From positions 3,976,001 through 4,040,000 of the forward strand of contig JAWRVZ010000053.1 in the NCBI GenBank assembly GCA_037043235.1: a DNA stretch of 64,000 nt. The letters are read 5' to 3'. The position numbers were made by a program, and so were the translations under genes. The first letter of the stretch is position 1; each line of letters begins with the position of its first letter. This document shows, one piece after another, positions 24,179 through 35,569 of this stretch. The notes below the pieces were generated by a model. It worked only from the letters and a program-made list of their open reading frames with translations. It ran no database searches and was not told the DNA's origin. Origin of the DNA: Rhodeus uyekii. Taxonomy: Eukaryota; Chordata; Actinopteri; Cypriniformes; Acheilognathidae.

Positions 24179-25161
24179 GTGTCCTGCTCCGAACCTGTCA
24201 GCCAGAGCCGCCAACGCCTGCAACGACCCGTCAACCAGAGCCAGAGCCGGCAACGACCCGTCAACCAGAGCCAGAGCCGGCAACGACCCGTCAACCAGAG
24301 CCAGAGCCGGCAACGACCCGTCAACCAGAGCCAGAGCCGGCAACGACCCGTCAACCAGAGCCAGAGCCGGCAACGACCCGTCAACCAGAGCCAGAGCCGG
24401 CAACGACCCATCAACCAGAGCCAGAGCCTGCAACGACCCGTCAGCCAGAGCCTGAGGTACAGTTTCCCACCCTATCCCACCCATTATCACCTCTGTCCCT
24501 GTCTGTGTCTGCCAGCCCTCCTGCCCTGTCTCTGCCAGAGATCGTCAGTCCTGCGCCATCGCTGGATGCATCCTGCTGGATGGTACCGCCGCAGATCCTG
24601 CCGACTCCAGCCTCGACGGCAGTCGGGGAATGCCTGACTCCGCCTCCAGCCTCAGACCCCTTCTCTCCACCTCGGTCCGTCAACACTTCGGCACAGCCTG
24701 GCTTCTCACTCCCTCAGCTTCACCAAAGTCCCTCGACCATCATCTCCATCGGGTTCCCTCGTCCTCCAGGCTCCACCTTGGTCGTGCGTCGCCTTGCCTA
24801 CACCTGCGGCTCCAGCTGGCTCCTTCCTCCCTCCGGTTTACACCTTTTGTCCTCTGTCACTCCGTCTCCGACTCTGCTCTCGGTCCTTTGGACTCCGCCT
24901 CGGTCGTTCGTCGCTGCGGCTGGCCTTCGGTCTCCGGAACCAGCGGCATCGATCGGGTCCATCGGCTCGTCGGCTACGTCCTGGGACCTTACTGAACTGC
25001 CAGACCTCCCAGACCCACCAGCCTTGCCTGAACCAGCCTGGTCGGTTCCCCCGGCACCACCCTGGAACTTTGAACTTTGGGTGCCGCCATGGTGGTGCGC
25101 GGCGCCATTTCGCTTCCTCACGCCAGGAGGCGCTCGTAGGGGGGGGCTCTGTTATGACTGA
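24106..25161 (+). CDS. 351-residue Pro/Glu-repeat ORF inside the LTR element
   Basis: An open frame in the internal region that runs 12 bases into the 3' LTR. After a short leader it encodes a tandem decapeptide of the type PEPATTRQPE (about 8 copies, residues ~30-115), followed by a long Pro/Ser/Leu-rich segment with no recognised domain. The 30-bp repeat unit is a multiple of three, so several frames stay open through it; translation is therefore not proven. The TSD-flanked LTRs on both sides show that it belongs to the retroelement, not to a host gene. Confidence 0.4.
   Translation: MLQHLGISGDGPADSQGEPRLCQMSVLLRTCQPEPPTPATTRQPEPEPATTRQPEPEPATTRQPEPEPATTRQPEPEPATTRQPEPEPATTRQPEPEPATTHQPEPEPATTRQPEPEVQFPTLSHPLSPLSLSVSASPPALSLPEIVSPAPSLDASCWMVPPQILPTPASTAVGECLTPPPASDPFSPPRSVNTSAQPGFSLPQLHQSPSTIISIGFPRPPGSTLVVRRLAYTCGSSWLLPPSGLHLLSSVTPSPTLLSVLWTPPRSFVAAAGLRSPEPAASIGSIGSSATSWDLTELPDLPDPPALPEPAWSVPPAPPWNFELWVPPWWCAAPFRFLTPGGARRGGLCYD
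24204..24450 (+). repeat. 30-bp minisatellite
   Basis: Seven consecutive 30-bp units (24241-24450; core ccagagccggcaacgacccg) with very few differences, preceded by one degenerate unit. The array lies entirely within the LTR element and is expected to vary in copy number. Confidence 0.9.
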
Positions 25162-25633
25162 GCTCTGTGCTCCCCTCCCTGGCCATCAGAGGGAGCTCAC
25201 ACTTATACTGACTACACTACACACTACATTTCCCAGCAACCATTACACTGGACTGATTACACACACACCAGCTGAACACCCTTATGTCTGTTTGTTTCAC
25301 CACCTGTTAATCATTTCATGAACTATAAAAGACTGCTTCATTCATTCACTCACCGCAAAGTCTCGATTTGCCGTAGCTATCAGTCTGAGCGTTATTTATC
25401 CTGTCTTGGCCGCCTGTTGCCATTTCTGCCTGTTACCCGTTATCTGATTCTGTTCTGCCTGCCCTGACCTGTGCCTGGATTAACGCCTATGATTGTCTGC
25501 TGCCTGTCTTGACCACCGCCTGTACCACGTTTCTGCTACTGTCTGCCTGCCTTTGTGACCCCTGCCTGGATTATTGACCATTCTTAATAAAGACATTGCA
25601 ATTGGATCCCTGCCTGTGAGTCCCTCTGTTACA
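25150..25633 (+). repeat. 3' LTR
   Basis: 484 bp, TGTTATGACT...CTGTTACA, about 98% identical to the 5' LTR by eye, directly preceded by the polypurine tract. Differences include ccaccag/ccatcag, cagttga/cagctga and two compensating 2-bp indels. Confidence 0.9.
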
Positions 25634-25638
25634 ATATT

Positions 25639-26917
25639 GCATGTAAAGGGCCTATCAGGCTGCACCCTCTAGTTTCAAAACTTAACTAGACATTTTGGCA
25701 AAATTGTTTAGAAAACATATTAGATTTAAAATAGGGATGACGGATCCGTTTTTTGCCAGATCGGGTATCGGTCAGATGAGACCGATTCAAATGCAATATT
25801 GTGCGTTTACTATTCTGTTATTAAATCCCACAAAAACATTATAAAAAGGCTTCAAAGGTTTTTGTGCACTATATTCCAAGTGCTCTGAAGCCATTCCATA
25901 GTTTAATGTTAGATACTGATTCATATTTTAGCTGTTAAATTCAAGTTCACATAAACGCTTACGACAGTCAATATAATGAAAATATCCAAGATGATTCAAT
26001 GTTTCTTTTATTACATTTGATCTGTTGATAAAGGTCTATGGTATTGCATAAAATGACTTTATCTTTCTGGAGTTTATTGCCATTTCTCAATCCAGTTACT
26101 TCATACCAGATGTCTGTTAGATATTTCATATTACAACACTTTTATGTTATAAAAGATTACTAATTGCCTTTCTTGATCAATCCTTGCTACCATGTACTGC
26201 TGCCACATTGAAAATCTCTTTTAAAATGTCTTTTAAATATTAAAGCATATATTTATGTTTAAATATATACTATAAAATTAAATGTACTTGTATTTTATAA
26301 CACAAAGAGCATTGTATAACATTTTACTAGATTTAGTATCGATTGTATTTAACAAAATATTGATTAAATCAGTTCAACACACAGAGTTAGGATATTCAAT
26401 GGATATTCTACATTGATAACTAAAAAATAAAATGTGCATGTATTTTTCCGGATGGGTTCTGAAGAATAAAATGTTTTAAAAAATAATTTAAAAAATAAGA
26501 ATCTCTTTAAAAAATAAAATCTCTCTCTCTCTCTATGTATTTTATATATATAAAAACATATTTCAAAAAGTGGTGGATGAGTTGATCATAAATAATTTCA
26601 CTTGCCTGAACTGTGTTTTTGTCATGTATATTTATTATTATTCAGTTGTCCCTCTCATAGTCTGCAACTTGTGTGAGGAGCTCAAGGTCTAAGAAGAGTG
26701 CTCCAAATCGGCCTGAAAATGAGGTTCTATTTCAGTTCGGATGTCGCCTTTGAAGGTGGCTACCCATCTAGACAGTAGGAAGTCCACTAGGTTTTGGAAC
26801 AGTGCTAGTATCTGTGTGTGTGTGCCAAGCTGGCGCTCAACACGAGGTATTGCACTCACTCTGCAGGCGACCGTTTCGGCCCTCATTCCAACCATCTAGC
26901 AGGCTGTCAGTCATACA

Positions 26918-26953
<36 letters not shown>

Positions 26954-27778
26954 AATGGCAAGCTCCCTGCTTGGTTTTAAAACAAGTCCTCCATAAGGGC
27001 TCTCCTCAGAGTGACGCACGAGCACAGCAACTACCTCAAAGGAAAGAAAGCAAACAGCTTTGGATCATGTCAAAGCAAAGAAAAATGTCTCCCTCTCGGG
27101 ACACTTTGGAATCTCATAAAAAATAAAAAATAAATAAATAAAACGCTTTAACAGCTTCTTCTGTACGGCTTGTTTTGACAATTAAGTTTCTCATTTCCAC
27201 AACTCAATGAAGCAGGAGCCTCAGGATTTGACACATTAAATTTAAATGAGTTAATGTGTGGTTCACGATGCAATATGCTTAAAGATCAAAAGTGCAAATA
27301 AACCCCTTCCCCTTTAGCAATCTGTTGACTTGAGGGAGGCACATTATATTGGTAAAAAAACAGATTGTTTGTGAAATATAATAATATTAGAGACTGAATC
27401 AGTTGGTATCACATATTTAATTGTGCTGTTAATTTTCTCTCTTTTTATATTTAGGTCAGCATCTGGCTTCATCTAACGCTCACTTAAAGGTTAACCTTCA
27501 AATAAAATAAAAATAAATAAAAAAAAAAATAAAAAAAATTATATATATATATATATTTAATAACTGCAAATTCTCAAAATGACCATCCATTTTTCATACT
27601 GTACATTATATATCATTTAAAATGACAAAAATATTTTTATTATAAATCTTCCAGTTATTAATTTGAAGAAATTTCTGCTTTTTATAGGTTATCAGCCAGA
27701 AACATTAAAATAATCATTGGCTGTTATAATATAATTATTAACAATCCATACAAATAAGAATTGGAAACAAAACACACA
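25639..27778. other. Mostly unrecognised; simple repeats
   Basis: A hAT-like end (TAGGGATGACGGATCCG) occurs near 25733 without an identified partner. Simple repeats include a TC run near 26520, an AC run at about 26920-26951, A/T-rich runs near 27120 and 27510-27556. No coding exon recognised. Confidence 0.35.
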
Positions 27779-27895
27779 GGGCCATATTTACTTAACACTT
27801 ACTAGCATAAACTTTAGTAAATCACCTTGCATGAATCATTTAAATACACTCCTCCCGTACATTTTGCACCTGAAAGGGAAACTCCTACAAATGTA

Positions 27896-29458
27896 CAGGG
27901 AGTGCAGAATTATTAGGCAAATGAGTATTTTGACCACATCATCCTCGTTATGCATGTTGTCTTACTCCAAGCTGTATAGGCTGGAAAGCCTACTACCAAT
28001 TAAGCATATTAGGTGATGTGCGTCTCTGTAATGAGAAGGGGTGTGGTCTAATGACATCAACACTCTATATCAGGTGTGCATAATTATTAGGCAACTTCCT
28101 TTCCTTTGGCAAAATGGGTCAAAAGAAGGACTTGACAGGCTCAGAAAAGTCAAAAATAGTGAGATATATTGCAGAGGGATGCAGCAGTCTTACAATAGCC
28201 AAGCTTCTGAAGCGTGATCATCGAACAATCAAGCGTTTCATTCAAAATAGTCAACAGGGTCGCAAGAAGTGTGCGGAAAAACCAAGGCGCAAAATAACTG
28301 CCCGTGAACTGAGAAAAGTCAAGCGTGCAGCTGCCAAGATGCCACTTGCCACCAGTTTGGCCATATTTCAGAGCTGCAACATCACTGGAGTGCCCAAAAG
28401 CACAAGGTGTGCAATACTCAGAGACATGGCCAAGGTAAGAAAGGCAGAAAGTCGACCACCACTGAACAAGACACACAAGCTGAAACGTCAAGACTGGGCC
28501 AAGAAATATCTCAAGACTGATTTTTCTAAGGTTTTATGGACTGATGAAATGAGAGTGAGTCTTGATGGGCCACATGGATGGGCCCGTGGCTGGATTGGTA
28601 AAGGGCAGAGAGCTCCAGTCCGACTCAGACGCCAGCAAGGTGGAGGTGGAGTACTGGTTTGGGCTGGTATCATCAAAGATGAGCTTGTGGGGCCTTTTCG
28701 GGTTGAGGATGGAGTCAAGCTCAACTCCCAGTCCTACTGCCAGTTTCTGGAAGACACCTTCTTCAAGCAGTGGTACAGGAAGAAGTCTGCATCCTTCAAG
28801 AAAAACATGATTTTCATCCAGGACAATGCTCCATCACACGCGTCCAAGTACTCCACAGCGTGGCTGGCAAGAAAGGGTATAAAAGAAGAAAATCTAATGA
28901 TATGGCCTCCTTGTTCACCTGATCTGAACCCCATTGAGAACCTGTGGTCCATCATCAAATGTGCGATTTACAAGGAGGGAAAACAGTACACCTCTCTGAA
29001 CAGTGTCTGGGAGGCTGTGGTTGCTGCTGCACGCAATGTTGATGGTAAACAGATCAAAACACTGACAGAATCCATGGATGGCAGGCTTTTGAGTGTCCTT
29101 GCAAAGAAAGGTGGCTATATTGGTCACCGATTTGTTTTTGTTTGGTTTTTGAATGTCAGAAATGTATATTTGTGAATGTTGAGATGTTATATTGGTTTCA
29201 CTGGTAAAAATAAATAATTGAAATGGGTATAAATTTGTTTTTTGTTAAGTTGCCTAATAATTATGCACAGTAATAGTCACCTGTACACACAGATATCCCC
29301 CTAAAATAGCTAAAACTAAAAACTACTTAAAATATTGATACAAAAATATTCAGCTTTGATATTAATGAGTTTTTTGTGTTCAGTGAGAACATGGTTGTTG
29401 TTCAATAATAAAATTAATCCTCAAAAATACAACTTGCCTAATAATTCTGCACTCCCTG
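27896..29458 (+). mobile_element. Intact Tc1/mariner-like transposon with IR/DR ends
   Basis: A 1563-bp element flanked by TA duplications (27894-27895 and 29459-29460) with perfect 25-bp outer terminal repeats (CAGGGAGTGCAGAATTATTA at the start). Related inner repeats lie about 175-190 bp inside each end (28071-28097 and 29247-29273, core GCATAATTATTAGGCAACTT), an IR/DR arrangement like that of Sleeping Beauty-type elements. Between them is one uninterrupted transposase gene. Perfect ends plus an open transposase make this a candidate for recent or current activity. Confidence 0.92.
28114..29175 (+). CDS. Tc1-like transposase, DD37E catalytic triad
   Basis: The 353-residue protein is full length for a Tc1-type transposase, which binds the inverted repeats and catalyses cut-and-paste transposition into TA sites. 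The N-terminal ~110 residues contain two helix-turn-helix regions (SKIVRYIAEGCSSLTIAKLL, and a second about 60-105). The catalytic core shows the first Asp at 144 (VLWTDEMR), a glycine-rich box at 176-185 (GGGGVLVWAG), the second Asp at 237 (FIQDNAPSHAS) and the Glu at 275 (SPDLNPIENLW). Exactly 37 residues separate Asp237 and Glu275, so the signature is DD37E rather than the usual Tc1 DD34E. No stop or frameshift is present. The start is the first ATG, 17 nt after the left inner repeat. It is the only intact transposase gene in the window. Confidence 0.92.
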   Translation: MGQKKDLTGSEKSKIVRYIAEGCSSLTIAKLLKRDHRTIKRFIQNSQQGRKKCAEKPRRKITARELRKVKRAAAKMPLATSLAIFQSCNITGVPKSTRCAILRDMAKVRKAESRPPLNKTHKLKRQDWAKKYLKTDFSKVLWTDEMRVSLDGPHGWARGWIGKGQRAPVRLRRQQGGGGVLVWAGIIKDELVGPFRVEDGVKLNSQSYCQFLEDTFFKQWYRKKSASFKKNMIFIQDNAPSHASKYSTAWLARKGIKEENLMIWPPCSPDLNPIENLWSIIKCAIYKEGKQYTSLNSVWEAVVAAARNVDGKQIKTLTESMDGRLLSVLAKKGGYIGHRFVFVWFLNVRNVYL

Positions 29459-29605
29459 TATATGCAATAAGGTCAGCCAAAAAAATAACTGGATCCTCGC
29501 CATTTCAGCACAAATTTTTCAATGTACGTCTTTAGTAAATCTTGACATTAGTTTTAACGCAAAAAGCGGGTTTGCGTTGGCATAAGCTGTTAGTAAATCT
29601 GGCCC

Positions 29606-32005
29606 AAAAACTCACAGAAACGATGCTTCTAACCAAAGCTTATTTTCTTGAGAGAAAAGCTTGTTGAGGTGAAAACTGAAGAATCGCACACCTTTACCCA
29701 TGCCGGGCTCCATCTGTTCCACAGGAAACAAGGATGAACTTTGACCCCAAAAGTGGCAGTCCAGAAAGCCGCTGTGTACCTGGGCACAGGATGATGTCTG
29801 GTATTCAAACGAGAGGAGACAGATAGTCTCCCAACTGTTCTAATGAACACAAGCCAATTCTCACATTTACATCACACACAAATGTCCACCCACAAATTCA
29901 CCAGTACACTAACAGGAAGTGTACACTCATAAACTCCAATGAATCCACATGCAGGGCAGATTGGGATCTTATTATTAATATCATCTTATTATATTATTAT
30001 TCACTGACCCTCATGCCATTCCAAACCTGTATGACTTTCTGAAGAAAACAAAAACCAGTGTGACCAGTGCTGGCAAAACAAGTCCTCAATGCTCCAAATA
30101 GCATCTAAAATTATTTTAATTTGCATGTTTTCTGTGGAGTATCTTTATTTTTTTTCATGAAAAATGGAGTTTTTCTCTTCTTGCTTCTCGACGACTGCTG
30201 CTTCCCCTCAGCACAAAATAAATTTGGTGTCGTTATAAAGCGCAGCATTCCAACTTAGTGAATATTCATATTAAATTCTCGATGGCATGAACCAATGAAA
30301 AGTGATTTTCAAACTCATGCTGATGTAAACAATGATCTTTGTTGAAAACAAATCCCAGAGGGCAGCTTGCTTGGATTACAGGAATAACCAGAGGATCGGT
30401 TTCATCTCAAATGTTGGTTTTGAAATGCCTGAGCCAACGTCTGTCATCAGAGTGATATGGTTTAATTCCATCCCAGAAGCGACTTGCATGATTGCATTCC
30501 TAACACCAGGCATCCTAACGCAAGAACATGGCCACGTCTCGACTGTGTGCTCAGACACAGAGGGGGAAAAAAAGATGATTGTAGCTATTTCCATTTTTAT
30601 TGCATATATTTTAAATACCAATTTCCCTAGAAGTGTTGATTTTGTTGTCTTGGACATGGGATGGACACAGTGATTTATACGAAAATGTTTTGTAAGATAT
30701 TCCAAAGAAGTTAAATGCTTAAACGATTACAAAAATATATATAATTTTAAACAAATGCCGTTCTAAATCTAAATAAAGTCACGGTTTGCCCAAAAATATT
30801 AAGGGTCACTCCCGTTTTCAATGTTGACAAATAACAATAAGTATGAACTAATTAATTAATTAATATTTCTTGAGCACCAAATCAACATGCGTGTTAAAAT
30901 TCAACTTGTCAACACACGAATAAATGTGATAAATGAATGAAAATGATATATATACATTTATCATTTTCATATATACATATAATGCATGTTTTGTGATAAA
31001 TAAATGTTTAAACGATTACAAAATCTAAACATAAATAAAGTCATGGTTTGCACAAAATATTAAGGATCACTCAATATTGACAATAAGTTACAATTATGAA
31101 CTAATTAATTCATAAATGAGCATCAAATCAACATGCATGTTAAAATTCAGCGTGTCATCACATTTTATAATAAATTATAAAATAGAAAACACATATTTTT
31201 AAAACTAGCAATTTTTCACAATATTGGAGCTTTCACTGTATTTTGATCAAATAACTTAGCCTTGTTGAGCATTAGGGACCTCTTGCTCATAAAGAATGTG
31301 TGATGCAACCATAAACATAAGTACAACCATTTGCAACAAATAAACAGGTAATATGTTTTGCAATTGTCTGGCGTGATTGCGTTTCCAAAATGTTCAAAAT
31401 GAGGTCAAACCATGACCACAGTGACAGATTCGCTTTACAGAGTGGAAATGAAAAGAAAAATGAAATGAAACAAGGGATTTACCAGACATAGCAAGCAAAA
31501 AAAGCATAAGGGTTTCATTTTATACTGTGATGAAAGTGGTGCAAATGATACGCAAGGATAGAAATGTGCAAATCAGACAGAATGTGCGCATATTATTCAG
31601 ATAGGGAGTGTATTGTGCAACTCGACGGCCAATGGAACAAAGAATTTCCTGTCTCTCTTCATGCATCATGGTGCAATCAGTTTGTTGCTGAATGCGCCCT
31701 TTTGTCTGAGCGGTGCGTTAAGGGCTGGCATTCATGCTACATGATGGAGTACAGATTGGTGAGCGTTCTCCTTTCAGCAATTGCCCCCAATGTGCCAAGG
31801 CAGTGCCTGATAACCGAGCCAGACTTTCTGATGACTCCGTTAAAGTTTACTTAGGTCTCATTCACGCTGCTGACCACACATACCGTGGTAAAGATGATAC
31901 CACAGGCCACAAGAGACTAGTCAAACACTTCCATCACCACAGACTGCAAACAGTCATAGTCTCTTCGTCTGACACAGGACCCAAGTTCGTTTCCGGAGCC
32001 ACTGT
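29606..32005. other. Mostly unrecognised; tandem duplication and repeat fragments
   Basis: A fragment of the common fish repeat 'cattccaaacctgtatgac' occurs near 30020. An imperfect duplication lies at about 30718-30910 and 31007-31165 (shared 'aaacgattacaaaa', 'aaataaagtca', 'atgaactaattaatt', 'gttaaaattca'). The open frames at 31564-31854 and 31734-32009 have no recognised domain. Confidence 0.4.
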
Positions 32006-33386
32006 GTAAATGAAGTCTGGTCGCTTATTAAAAAACCACAACTTGATCCTACAGAATTAGTTAATTACAGGCCGATATCGAATCTACCTTTCTTGTCAAA
32101 GATTCTAGAAAAGGCAATATCTTCACAACTATGTTCCTTTCTAGAAAGAAACAGCATCTACGAGGATTTCCAGTCAGGATTTAGACCATATCATAGTACT
32201 GAGACTGCTCTCATTAGAGTTACAAATGATTTGCTCTTATCATCCGATCGTGGTTGTATCTCTCTGTTAGTGTTACTGGACCTTAGTGCTGCATTCAATA
32301 CAATTGACCACAAAATCCTTCTGAATAGACTTGAAAATTATGTTGGCATTAGTGGAGTTGCATTAGCCTGGTTCAAGTCATACTTATCTGAACGTTATCA
32401 GTTTGTAGCAGTAAATGAGGAGATGTCATATCGGTCACGGGTTCAGTATGGAGTTCCTCAAGGTTCAGTACTAGGACCATTGCTTTTCACCCTGTACATG
32501 CTTCCTTTGGGTGCAGTTATTAGGAAGCATGGCATTAGCTTTCATTGTTACGCTGATGATACTCAGCTCTATATTTCTTCTCATCCTGATGAAACGAACA
32601 AATTCACTAAATTAACAGAATGCATAACTGATATAAAAAATTGGATGACTAATAACTTTCTACTGCTTAATTCTGAAAAAACAGAGATTCTAATTAAGAC
32701 CAAAAAGTTCAGCGCGTAATAATCTAGACTACTGCCTAACACTCGATGGCTGCTCTGTCAAGTCTTCGTCGTCAGTTAGAAACCTGGGTGTGCTCTTTGA
32801 TACCAATCTTTCATTTGAAAGCCATGTTTCTAGCATCTGTAAAACGGCGTTCTTCCATCTTAAAAATATATCTAAATTGCGACATATGCTCTCTAAGACA
32901 AATGCGGAAAAGTTAGTTCATGCGTTCATGAGTTCAAGGCTAGATTATTGTAATGCTTTACTAGGTGGTTGCCCTGCACGCTTAAACAAATTCCAGCTGG
33001 TCCAAAATGCAGCAGCTCGAGTTCTTACTAGAACCAGGAAGTATGAGCATATTAGCCCAGTTCTGTCAAACCTGCACTGGCTTCCTATTAAACACCGAAT
33101 ACATTTTAAAATCTTGCTAATTACTTACAAAGCATTAAATGGTTTAGCTCCACAGTACTTGAACGATCTCTTAACACATTATAGTCCTTCACGTCTATTG
33201 CGATCCCAAAATACTGACCAGCTTATAATACCTAGAATATCAAAGTCAACTGCTGGCGGTCGATCCTTTTCCTATTTAGCTCCTAAACTCTGGAACAGTC
33301 TTCCTATTACAGTTCGGGAAGCAGACACATTCTGTCAGTTTAAATGTAGACTAAAAACACATCTCTTCAACCTGGCATACACATAA
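32006..33386 (+). pseudogene. L2-like reverse transcriptase pseudogene
   Basis: An in-frame lead (VNYRPISN) precedes the listed open frame from 32093. RT landmarks in order: SGFRPYHSTETAL, motif A LLVLLDLSAAFNTIDH, motif B YGVPQGSVLGPLLF and motif C HCYADDTQLYI. The frame stops at TAA 32717-32719; the conserved continuation (NLGVLFDTNLSFESHVSSIC ... SRLDYCNALLGG ... LHWLPIKHRI) lies in another frame up to 33386, so there is a frameshift or small deletion around 32715-32760. The downstream part is the typical C-terminal region of L2/CR1-like RT proteins. The protein would have made DNA copies by target-primed reverse transcription; this copy is dead. Confidence 0.85.
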
Positions 33387-33945
33387 CACATTATACATAA
33401 ATTTTTAATCCAAATCATGTAAAATGATTGTTAGGCTGCATAATTTAGATAAGCCGGAACCGGGAACATTCCCAGAACACCTGATGTACTTGATACATCA
33501 GAAGAAGAATGGCATCTATGCTGATATTGGTCTCTGTTTATTCCGAGGTTACCGTGGTCAGCTGGATCCGGGCCGTATCCAGATCAGATGAAGGACCTGC
33601 AACTGGACACGAGCACAGCACTGCCCTGGGGTGTCTGCGGAGACCGTGACTCTACTGGACCCTCCCCTGTGATGATCATGAACCCATCTCTAACTGGACC
33701 AAATTGGACTTCATATTGGACTTGAATTGTTGTATAATAATCATGCACGGTTTGGCTGTTGGCCAGAGGAGAACTGGTCCCCCGACTGAGCCTGGTTTCT
33801 CCCAAGGTTTTTTCTCCATTCTATTCTTCATTCGTTACGTCACCTGCCGGAGTTTTGGTTCCTTGCCGCTGTCGCCTATGGCTTGCTCAGTTGGGGAAAC
33901 TTAACACTCTTTACTATCAATTTTAATCAATTTAATGCATCCATG
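32006..33945 (+). mobile_element. L2-like LINE, 5'-truncated
   Basis: Contains the reverse transcriptase and C-terminal part of an L2-clade non-LTR retrotransposon followed by its 3' UTR. The 3' UTR includes 'gagcctggtttctcccaagg' and 'ttgccgctgtcgcct', a conserved tail seen in many teleost L2/SINE copies. The endonuclease region is absent, as usual for 5'-truncated LINE copies. The left edge is where RT homology begins. Confidence 0.8.
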
Positions 33946-34514
33946 CTGAATAAAAAAGTATGAATTATAATTATCAATATAATTAAATAATATTATATAA
34001 TTTGAAGCATTAACTTCCCTTGCCAATCATATTTTCTTTTACTATAGAAACAGTAATGGCAGCATTGTTGGAATAGCACATTAATGTAACATAATTACTA
34101 TAAATACAAGTGAATGTGTGTGTTCTTAATACCTCGTACAAAGTTAACATTGTGTTTTTATCTTAATTTTTTAATTTAGCCATTTTAAGTTTCGCTTTAA
34201 AAATTAACTACACTTTTAAAACCAGTTGTTTTTAGGTTTAGAATCTATCGAACCCTTCTTTTCTTGTGATATTACATTATCCATTTTTTTTTTATTTATA
34301 GTTGTTTTTTTTAAATTCAATAAATAAAAAATTCAATGCGTTAAGCCGGTGTATTTTTCAGGGTTTATACTGCTTCAGACTGCCGTTCTAAGACAGCTGC
34401 TGACATGGTTTCATAATTATGACATTACAGCAAAAACAATAAATGTTTTATGAAGTTCCAAAATGAAGTAGTTAACCGGAATTACCTATAGTTAGCATGG
34501 TGAATATTACACGG
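33946..34514. other. No recognised feature
   Basis: AT-rich DNA after the LINE tail, with T-rich runs near 34260-34310. Nothing identifiable. Confidence 0.4.
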
Positions 34515-34849
34515 TGTTATCACGCCGGGCTGTTGTGTGTGAAACACAGAGACACGCGTAACAGATTAAACTAGATAACTAGATTAAACTCAAAATAAAC
34601 TTTATTCACAAACTATAAACAAAAAGGCACGAGGGGGTGCAAACCACAGATATCCACAGAGACCATATTCACACACTCTAACTAACCATTAACATTCAAA
34701 GACTGACAATGACCTGGGCCAACATGAGGGTTTAAATACACGAGGAGATTACAAACAGGTGGCGAACTAAATGGGTAATCACAAACTAAATAAGACAGCT
34801 ACGGCAACACATGAGGGACAAACAGGAGGATCAAGACCAAACTGTGACA
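34515..34849 (-). mobile_element. Gypsy-type solo LTR (probable)
   Basis: On the minus strand it begins TGTCACAGTTTGG, contains AATAAAGTTTATT and ends CGTGATAACA, closely resembling in layout the other LTRs in the window. No clear 5-bp target duplication was found (cacgg versus cccag), so the outer boundary may be off or the copy rearranged. Confidence 0.5.
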
Positions 34850-35569
34850 CCCAGGGCATTTAGTGCAACGTTAAGTCGAAAACATGCTTTTCAATTACAT
34901 TTTTATGGCATTTGATTCTTTTCTAGTTGGTTTCAGCAAAAACTGCTTCTTTGTATAAACTGTGCCTCTTCTGGTGGGTGGGGGAAATCTAAACATTGAA
35001 TATTAATACAAAAGCATTATAATACACTATATTGTTAAAAGAAAATAAATATCCTTAATAAACTGATCATTTACAGTAATCAAATACTTCAACACTTTAG
35101 ACCAAAAGGTTAACATTATCCCAGACTGTGATATGTCATCTCTATTATTATGTTTAACTGTGATGGGTAACTAGACAAAACAGGTATTTCCAGAGGCACA
35201 CTGATAAGAGCTAAATAAAAGTACAAACCAAACTTCCCAGCAGTCATATCAGACAAATTATGCAGAGCTCTGCATCACAAAGAAAACTCTACCTCTGCGA
35301 ACAGCAGCATGAACGCCTCGCAACAGATTCCTGGACAGCACAGACTGTTAACTAGAGGGCACATGACAATTTTGCTCAGATATTTCTAGGTGATATATCC
35401 AACACTCCTGCCTATTGCAATCATGGAGGTTTATAATACCTGAAAAATAATATCAAGGTTGACTGACACAGCAGGCACAATAAACATGTGGCTACAAATA
35501 ACAAACATCAATCAAGCATGATTCCAATATAACACTTCATGAATTTAACTGATGTGCAAGACACCTTAT

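Larger units (their letters stand above)
23532..25633 (+). mobile_element. Complete non-autonomous LTR retrotransposon
   Basis: Two LTRs of identical length (484 bp) flank a ~1.13-kb internal region. The whole is bounded by a perfect 5-bp target duplication ATATT (23527-23531 and 25634-25638). Both LTRs start TGTTATGACT and end CTGTTACA; I count about ten differences between them (roughly 2%), so the insertion is young. A G-rich polypurine tract (AGGGGGGGGCT, about 25138-25148) precedes the 3' LTR. There is no protease, reverse transcriptase or integrase, so it must depend on a partner element, probably gypsy type. Confidence 0.9.
27779..29605. mobile_element. Old TIR element (copy B), split by a Tc1-like transposon
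   Basis: The ends read GGGCCATATTTACT and, reverse-complemented, GGGCCAGATTTACT, a 13-of-14 terminal inverted repeat. The interior, apart from the inserted Tc1-like element, is short and non-coding and matches the split copy at 1320-2804. I could not define its target duplication, so the superfamily is left open. Confidence 0.55.

Noticed and set aside
24077..24490. Long minus-strand and alternative-frame ORFs with decapeptide repeats
   Set aside because: Shadows of the 30-bp minisatellite inside the LTR element.
25733..25760. hAT-like terminus TAGGGATGACGGATCCG
   Set aside because: No partner end or 8-bp duplication was found, so not listed as an element.
30332..30705. Overlapping ORFs of ~110 residues on both strands
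   Set aside because: They mirror each other in opposite strands with no recognised family, as expected by chance.
31564..32009. Two overlapping ORFs just before the LINE
   Set aside because: No recognisable domain or splice context; probably chance open frames or unrecognised decayed repeat.
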